Shown here in pieces: positions 59,027 through 64,000 of a stretch of DNA of 64,000 bases. Every line of letters begins with the position of its first letter. The stretch's first letter is position 1. Position numbers and translations under genes: made by a program. The stretch is from NCBI GenBank assembly GCA_024635795.1, contig JAGXIH010000013.1, positions 157,566-221,565 of the forward strand. Direction: 5' to 3'. The notes under the pieces were generated by a model that saw only the letters and a list, made by a program, of their open reading frames with translations, ran no database searches and was not told the DNA's origin. Origin of the DNA: Salegentibacter sp. (GTDB taxonomy: Bacteria > Bacteroidota > Bacteroidia > Flavobacteriales > Flavobacteriaceae).

Positions 59027-60814
59027 ATGTTATCATTTTTAAATTCGTTTCAGTCCAATGTAAAAGTGGAAAGTAGACTCAGGAAATTCTCAGGTTTCTT
59101 AAGTTTGATGGGAATAGGTTTAGCCATTTTCGATCTGGGCTTTACCCATGGAGAAGGAGAAAAGGCCATACTTAAGGAACTCTATTATTTTATCATAGGA
59201 ATAGGCCTGGTTATTATACTCTTCAGGAAATTCATAGCCAGGGAAAAACCTCCTAAAAAAGTAGTACTATTTGACTGGCTGTTAAGCATAGCTTTTCTGC
59301 TCCTGCTCTTTGTCAGGAATGAATTTATAGTAGAAAATTTTGAGTTTTTAAAGTTCTTTAATAAGATGGGATGGCTTTACCTGGCCATATTCCTGTATTT
59401 CCTCCGCGAGATTTTTTCCTTTCGGATGAATTTCAAAAAGGAATATCTTAACCCCGCCCAACTCTTTGTAATTAGCTTTATGCTAATTATTTTCCTGGGG
59501 ACACTTTTTCTATTGCTCCCAAAAGCCACCCATTCAGGCATTTCCCTGGTTGATGCACTTTTTACAGCTACCAGCGCGGTTTGTGTCACCGGGCTTATCG
59601 TCGTAGACACCGGGACCTTTTTTACAGGCTTCGGGCAGAGTGTCATCATGATCTTAATTCAGTTGGGAGGCCTTGGGATAATGACCTTCGCGAGTTATTT
59701 TAGTTATTTTTTCCGCGGAAATACCTCTTATGCTAATCAGCTTATGCTGAAAGATATCAGCAATTCAGATAAAATAGGTGAAGTTTTCGAAATCTTAAAA
59801 AAAATTCTTTTGCTCACCTTTGGGATCGAAGCAATAGGAGCACTCCTGATCTATCTAAATCTGGACAGGAGTCTTTTCAGCTCGGTTCCCGATCAAATAT
59901 TCTTTTCGGTGTTCCACAGTATTTCCGGCTTTTGTAACGCCGGCTTCTCTACCCTGGAGAACAGTCTTTACGAACCGGGGTTCCGGTTTAATTATCCCTT
60001 GCATCTCATCATCGCAGCATTGTTTATTCTTGGCGGTATTGGCTTCCCTATCCTGCTTAACATGTATAAATATCTCCGGTATTATTTTTTAAGAAAATTT
60101 CAAAAATTTAAAGATCCCAGACAGGCGAATTATTTACCCTGGGTGCTTAACCTTAATTCACGGATCATACTTCTCACTACTTTGATTTTACTAATTAGCG
60201 GTACGGTGGTATTCTATATATTTGAATATAACAATACCCTGGCAGAACACGGCCCATTCGGAAAAATAGTGACCGCATTCTTTGGGGCCGCTACCCCCAG
60301 AACCGCCGGTTTTAACTCGGTAGATACCTCGGCACTTCATTTCTCCACCTTAATGATCGTATTTCTACTGATGTGGATAGGTGCTTCCCCGGCATCAACA
60401 GGAGGGGGAATAAAAACCAGTACTATCGCTTTGGCTTCGCTCAATTTCTTTAGCCTTGCCCGCGGAAAAGATAGGATTGAGGCTTACCACCGTGAAATTT
60501 CTACCCTTTCAGTAAGACGTGCTTTTGCCATTATATCCTTATCCCTGTTGGTTATTGGCGCATCCATTTTTCTGATCGCGACTTTAGAAGGAGATAAAAA
60601 TATTACCGATATCACTTTTGAAGCATTTTCAGCATACAGTACGGTAGGATTGAGCATGGGAATTACCGCGGGCCTTAGTAGTTATTCCAAGTTGGTAATA
60701 ATTGCCACTATGTTTATAGGAAGGGTCGGTATGCTTACGGTACTTATTGCGATGCTTAGAAACATAAAAAATCTTAATTACCGGTATCCTTCAGAAGAGA
60801 TATTGATCAACTAA
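59027..60814 (+). CDS. TrkH/KtrB family potassium uptake protein
   Basis: ATSAVCVTGLIVVDTGTFFTGFGQ; FHSISGFCNAGFSTLENSL; GASPASTGGGIKTSTIALA. Confidence 0.92.
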   Translation: MLSFLNSFQSNVKVESRLRKFSGFLSLMGIGLAIFDLGFTHGEGEKAILKELYYFIIGIGLVIILFRKFIAREKPPKKVVLFDWLLSIAFLLLLFVRNEFIVENFEFLKFFNKMGWLYLAIFLYFLREIFSFRMNFKKEYLNPAQLFVISFMLIIFLGTLFLLLPKATHSGISLVDALFTATSAVCVTGLIVVDTGTFFTGFGQSVIMILIQLGGLGIMTFASYFSYFFRGNTSYANQLMLKDISNSDKIGEVFEILKKILLLTFGIEAIGALLIYLNLDRSLFSSVPDQIFFSVFHSISGFCNAGFSTLENSLYEPGFRFNYPLHLIIAALFILGGIGFPILLNMYKYLRYYFLRKFQKFKDPRQANYLPWVLNLNSRIILLTTLILLISGTVVFYIFEYNNTLAEHGPFGKIVTAFFGAATPRTAGFNSVDTSALHFSTLMIVFLLMWIGASPASTGGGIKTSTIALASLNFFSLARGKDRIEAYHREISTLSVRRAFAIISLSLLVIGASIFLIATLEGDKNITDITFEAFSAYSTVGLSMGITAGLSSYSKLVIIATMFIGRVGMLTVLIAMLRNIKNLNYRYPSEEILIN

Positions 60815-60825
60815 AATTTTAGAAT

Positions 60826-61524
60826 ATGAAATATATAATAATAGGATTAGGAAATTTTGGCGCATCCCTGGCTGAGAAACTGACTTCCATGGGCAATGAA
60901 GTGATTGGAGTAGACAATAACATGGATCGCGTTGAAGCCATAAAGGAGAAGATCACTCATGCGATAAGCCTGGATGCGACAGAATTTAACGCGGTGACCA
61001 ACTTACCGCTTAAAGATACCGATGTAGTAATAGTTGGAATAGGTGAAGATCTGGGAGCCAACATTATGGCTACGGCCTTAATGAAACAACTTAAAGTAAA
61101 AAGGTTGATAAGCAGGGCTGTATCATCCTTACAGGAAATGGTTCTCGAAGCTATGGGTGTAGAAGAGATCATTCACCCCGAAGAGGAAACCGCAGAGCGT
61201 TGGTCTAAAAAACTCAATCTTGAAGGGGTAATAGATTCTTTTGAAGTAACCGGAGAGTATAGTATCGTTGAGACCGAGGTCCCAAAGGAGTATGATGGAC
61301 GAACCCTGGAAGAGGTAGGTTTAAAGCGTGATTTTAATATCATTGTGCTTACTACCATTAAAATTTCCGGAGAAAAAAATGAAATTGGGGCCAATAAAAA
61401 TGTCTCTTCGGTACAGGGAGTGGCTTCAGCACAAACCAAATTACATTATGGTGATGTGATGGTATTGTACGGCAATAACCGCGATATAAAAAAGCTGCTA
61501 AAGGAGGTCAAAGCAAAAAAATAA
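60826..61524 (+). CDS. TrkA/KtrA family potassium uptake regulatory protein
   Basis: MKYIIIGLGNFGASLAEKLTSMGNEVIGVDNN Rossmann RCK + TrkA-C. Confidence 0.93.
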   Translation: MKYIIIGLGNFGASLAEKLTSMGNEVIGVDNNMDRVEAIKEKITHAISLDATEFNAVTNLPLKDTDVVIVGIGEDLGANIMATALMKQLKVKRLISRAVSSLQEMVLEAMGVEEIIHPEEETAERWSKKLNLEGVIDSFEVTGEYSIVETEVPKEYDGRTLEEVGLKRDFNIIVLTTIKISGEKNEIGANKNVSSVQGVASAQTKLHYGDVMVLYGNNRDIKKLLKEVKAKK

Positions 61525-61833
61525 AAATGATCGAAACCCGAAGGGCGAGAGTTTGACCTGCTGAAAATGAGAATTTTGGTTCCCGTTTCTTTTTCTTTAT
61601 TTGAATGAAATAAGAATGCCCACTTCCGTGTTTGGGGCTGCTGGAAATGGCGGATTCTTGAGTTTCGCGAAATAAACATAAATTGATGTTATTCCATATG
61701 GGGGATTTCCCCTATTTTTAACCAAATATTTTTTCTCTTTATGAAGAAATTCCGGAAATAATTGTTTCGGGAACCGATTGCCGGGGTGTTTTTATATTCC
61801 CAGTTTTGAATATTCTTCCAAGCAGGTATTCGT

Positions 61834-62871
61834 TTAATTGCAGTAAATTATTTCACGTATAATCACGCTGTTCAAAGTACCATCCAGCCTTTCTCTCTTA
61901 ATTACCCAATTCCCACGATTATCGTTTTCTGTTTCACTTGTCCTCATACTTGTTGAACCGGAGTATTGGCCACTGTAATCCCATACGATTATTTTGGACT
62001 CTTTATGGGTTTTTAAAGCGCTAAGCGTGTCCTTTTCTTCATTAAATCTGTATTCGTTAGAATTTGTAGAATCTGCATATTTCCTGGCAATAGTTCTTTC
62101 AGATAAATATCCCATTCTACTGTACTCTTCTTTTATTTCAGTCTTAACCCCAGGCTGAGTTACCGCTTTGGAAATTTCATCCAATTCTCCATTTGAATAT
62201 TTTTGGCTTATTAAAGTATCTCCTGCCCTATGGTATTCATAAGTTATTGAGTCGTTAGGATAAAGTGTTTTTTCATCCTTAGTCCCCGTTATACTTTTTC
62301 CGATGATGATCCCATACCCATTTTTAGTATTTACCTTAATCTGCTCGATTAACCTATCAGCTTCATCATATTTAAAAACACTGTAGGTCCTTAAAGTATC
62401 TCTCCTATAATGTTCCTGCCGAATTACCAGGCTATCTCTAAAACTGTTCCTATAGGATTCATTTTTATTGTTATTGAAATAGAAATTAGTGGAATCAGGA
62501 TATTGGGATGTATTTGAAAAATACTGAACGATCTTAAATTTTTTATCGTAGTGATTTTTTCTTTTCAGCATGGTTATTCTCCCCAGGGAGTCATAAACAA
62601 TGGTTTGAGATGGGGTTGAATCATTTTCAGTATAGCTTATTCGTTTAGTCAATTTAGCATTATTAAATACAGCCAGATATTCCCTGTTGATGGTATCTAA
62701 TTCCATCCGGTTTTTCTTGAAATAAGAAGATTTAACTCTGATACTATCTACACAAGCCTGGTAATCTAAAGCACGAGCAGGAACAACATAACGGTTAATT
62801 GGATTTTGTTGTGAATATATGCTGAAGGATATTAATAGGAAAAGTAAAAAAGTTTTAATTTCAATCTTCAT
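61834..62871 (-). CDS. Secreted hypothetical protein with YD-like/MORN-like repeats
   Basis: 345 aa; signal peptide; repeated YDSLGRI / YDEADRLIEQ segments. Confidence 0.6.
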   Translation of the reverse strand: MKIEIKTFLLFLLISFSIYSQQNPINRYVVPARALDYQACVDSIRVKSSYFKKNRMELDTINREYLAVFNNAKLTKRISYTENDSTPSQTIVYDSLGRITMLKRKNHYDKKFKIVQYFSNTSQYPDSTNFYFNNNKNESYRNSFRDSLVIRQEHYRRDTLRTYSVFKYDEADRLIEQIKVNTKNGYGIIIGKSITGTKDEKTLYPNDSITYEYHRAGDTLISQKYSNGELDEISKAVTQPGVKTEIKEEYSRMGYLSERTIARKYADSTNSNEYRFNEEKDTLSALKTHKESKIIVWDYSGQYSGSTSMRTSETENDNRGNWVIKRERLDGTLNSVIIREIIYCN

Positions 62872-62962
62872 AGAAATGCTTAATAATGCTCTTTAAAACT
62901 TAAATATAAAAAAATCTCCTGGTTTTCAATAGGATTCCACCTTGTTCCGGATTATCCCGTTA

Positions 62963-63050
62963 GGTTCCGACCGAAGGGAACAGCGCAGCACAATCCGCTA
63001 AGCTAGCGAGCCCGAAGTTTCGATTTGAGACAGGTTTGAGCATTGCTTTT
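62963..63050 (+). repeat. Direct repeat copy A flanking cassette-like module 2
   Basis: GGTTCCGACCGAAGGGAACAGCGCAGCACAATCCGCT...GACAGGTTTGAGCATTGCTTTT; matches 63630-63716 with about a dozen differences. Confidence 0.85.
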
Positions 63051-63064
63051 CATAGGATACATTA

Positions 63065-63073
63065 TTGTAGCAC
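63065..63073 (+). repeat. Inverted repeat TTGTAGCAC of cassette-like module 2
   Basis: Perfect 9-bp reverse complement of 63579-63587 (GTGCTACAA). Confidence 0.65.
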
Positions 63074-63074
63074 G

Positions 63075-63560
63075 TTATTTATATTCATATTTATTCCGCC
63101 AAACATTTTCTCCTTTTAAAAACGTAAGCAGTATTTCAGTCATTTGGTCAACCGTTTCTAGTGGCTTTGCCATTAGTATATGGTCATCATCTGTCACAAA
63201 TCCAGATGCTAAACCGTCATCTCTTAAACTTCCACCCACGTCCAAAGCTTTATATCCATTACCATTTTCGTCTTCTAATTGCACAATGTGAAATTCATTC
63301 CAATTAATTGATTTCATAGTGCTTTTTATTATTTCCGCTGTCGCTTTTTCAGATATAGTTTTTGTGTTTTCTCCGTAGTCATAAGTGACAACAAGTTTTA
63401 AATCTCGTTTTTCTTGTCGGATTTCACTATTCGGTAATTCAGTCCTATTTTCAGCAATTTCGAGTGTGCTGGATTTCTGTTTTGTATTCCAAATAATCAA
63501 AATAATTATCCCGATTAAAGCTAAAACTCCTAAGATTATGTAGGTATTCATTCTTTTCAT
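63075..63560 (-). CDS. Orphan membrane-anchored hypothetical protein, possible immunity-like
   Basis: 161 aa; N-terminal TM; C-terminal GNGYKALDVGGSLRDDGLASGFVTDDDHILMAKPLETVDQMTEILLTFLKG. Confidence 0.65.
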   Translation of the reverse strand: MKRMNTYIILGVLALIGIIILIIWNTKQKSSTLEIAENRTELPNSEIRQEKRDLKLVVTYDYGENTKTISEKATAEIIKSTMKSINWNEFHIVQLEDENGNGYKALDVGGSLRDDGLASGFVTDDDHILMAKPLETVDQMTEILLTFLKGENVWRNKYEYK

Positions 63561-63578
63561 TTGATTTTTTTTGATAAT

Positions 63579-63587
63579 GTGCTACAA
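63579..63587 (-). repeat. Inverted repeat GTGCTACAA of cassette-like module 2
   Basis: 18 nt upstream of the ORF start; pairs with 63065-63073. Confidence 0.65.
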
Positions 63588-63629
63588 CGTCCCGTATAAA
63601 AACAGAGCGGGCGAACTTGATTGTCCGCA

Positions 63630-63716
63630 GGTTCCAACCGAAGGGAACAGCGCAGCACAATCCGCTGAGCAAGCAAGCACAGATTTCGATTAAAGACAGG
63701 TTCAAGCATTGCTTTT
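63630..63716 (+). repeat. Direct repeat copy B flanking cassette-like module 2
   Basis: GGTTCCAACCGAAGGGAACAGCGCAGCACAATCCGCT...GACAGGTTCAAGCATTGCTTTT. Confidence 0.85.
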
Positions 63717-63725
63717 ATATGTTGT

Positions 63726-64000
63726 GTGTGCCCAGCATGGGCATCTCTTAATATATCGAAGATATATTATTAATCTAGAGGGTGCAAGTCCCTTATGGGC
63801 AGGGGTGACGCCCTGAACCATTAGTAAGCCGCAAGGTTGCCAACTGTGAAGTTGGGACTAAAGGAAGCGGGACTACAAACCCTGGTACTGACGAACAGGA
63901 ACCGGATATGAGGCTGCAAGGTTGGATGAGCAAGCACATCATTGTGATGTCCTAAACATTTCTTTCGAAATGAATACCGAAGTAGTAGATCCGGCAGGAA
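63726..64000 (+). mobile_element. Group II intron, 5' end and domain I (continues beyond window)
   Basis: GTGTGCCCAGCATGGGC 5' end; GGTGCAAGTCCCTTATGGGCAGGGGTGACGCCCTGAACC...AGTAAGCCGCAAGG...ACTAAAGGAAGCGGGACTACAAACCCTGGTACTGACGAACAGGAACCGGATATGAGGCTGCAAGG as in bacterial group II domain I. Confidence 0.8.

Overview
The window looks like a chromosomal segment of a Bacteroidota/Flavobacteriia member. Evidence: TAnnTTTG-type promoters, bshA, a TamB/LptD-type envelope gene set, an HdrB/HdrC-like operon, and dehydratases typical of flexirubin/aryl-polyene loci. Genus is not determined. Most of it is ordinary core genome: envelope biogenesis, RNA modification, NAD synthesis, nucleoside salvage, K+ transport, three tRNAs. 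The accessory and unexplained signals are: (1) two small orphan ORFs (54866-56125 +, 63075-63560 -), each framed by a short inverted repeat that abuts the stop codon and lies 18-19 nt before the start, with degenerate or long direct repeats outside, which looks like mobile gene cassettes; (2) the 5' end of a group II intron at the right edge (from ~63726), starting about 10 nt after one of the cassette-flanking repeats, plus a possible decayed 3' end of another at ~34223-34291; (3) a tandem array of ~120-bp structured repeats after tRNA-Pro (28756-29187) with compensatory base changes in hairpin stems; (4) interrupted partial copies of tRNA-Pro and its leader upstream of the intact gene; (5) an unlisted 42-aa single-TM ORF (58877-59005) between a KdpDE-like two-component system and TrkH/TrkA-type K+ uptake genes; (6) an apparently truncated aryl-polyene/flexirubin gene set next to tRNA-Ser. 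No CRISPR array, rRNA or intact prophage was seen. All calls come from reading the sequence; no database search was run.
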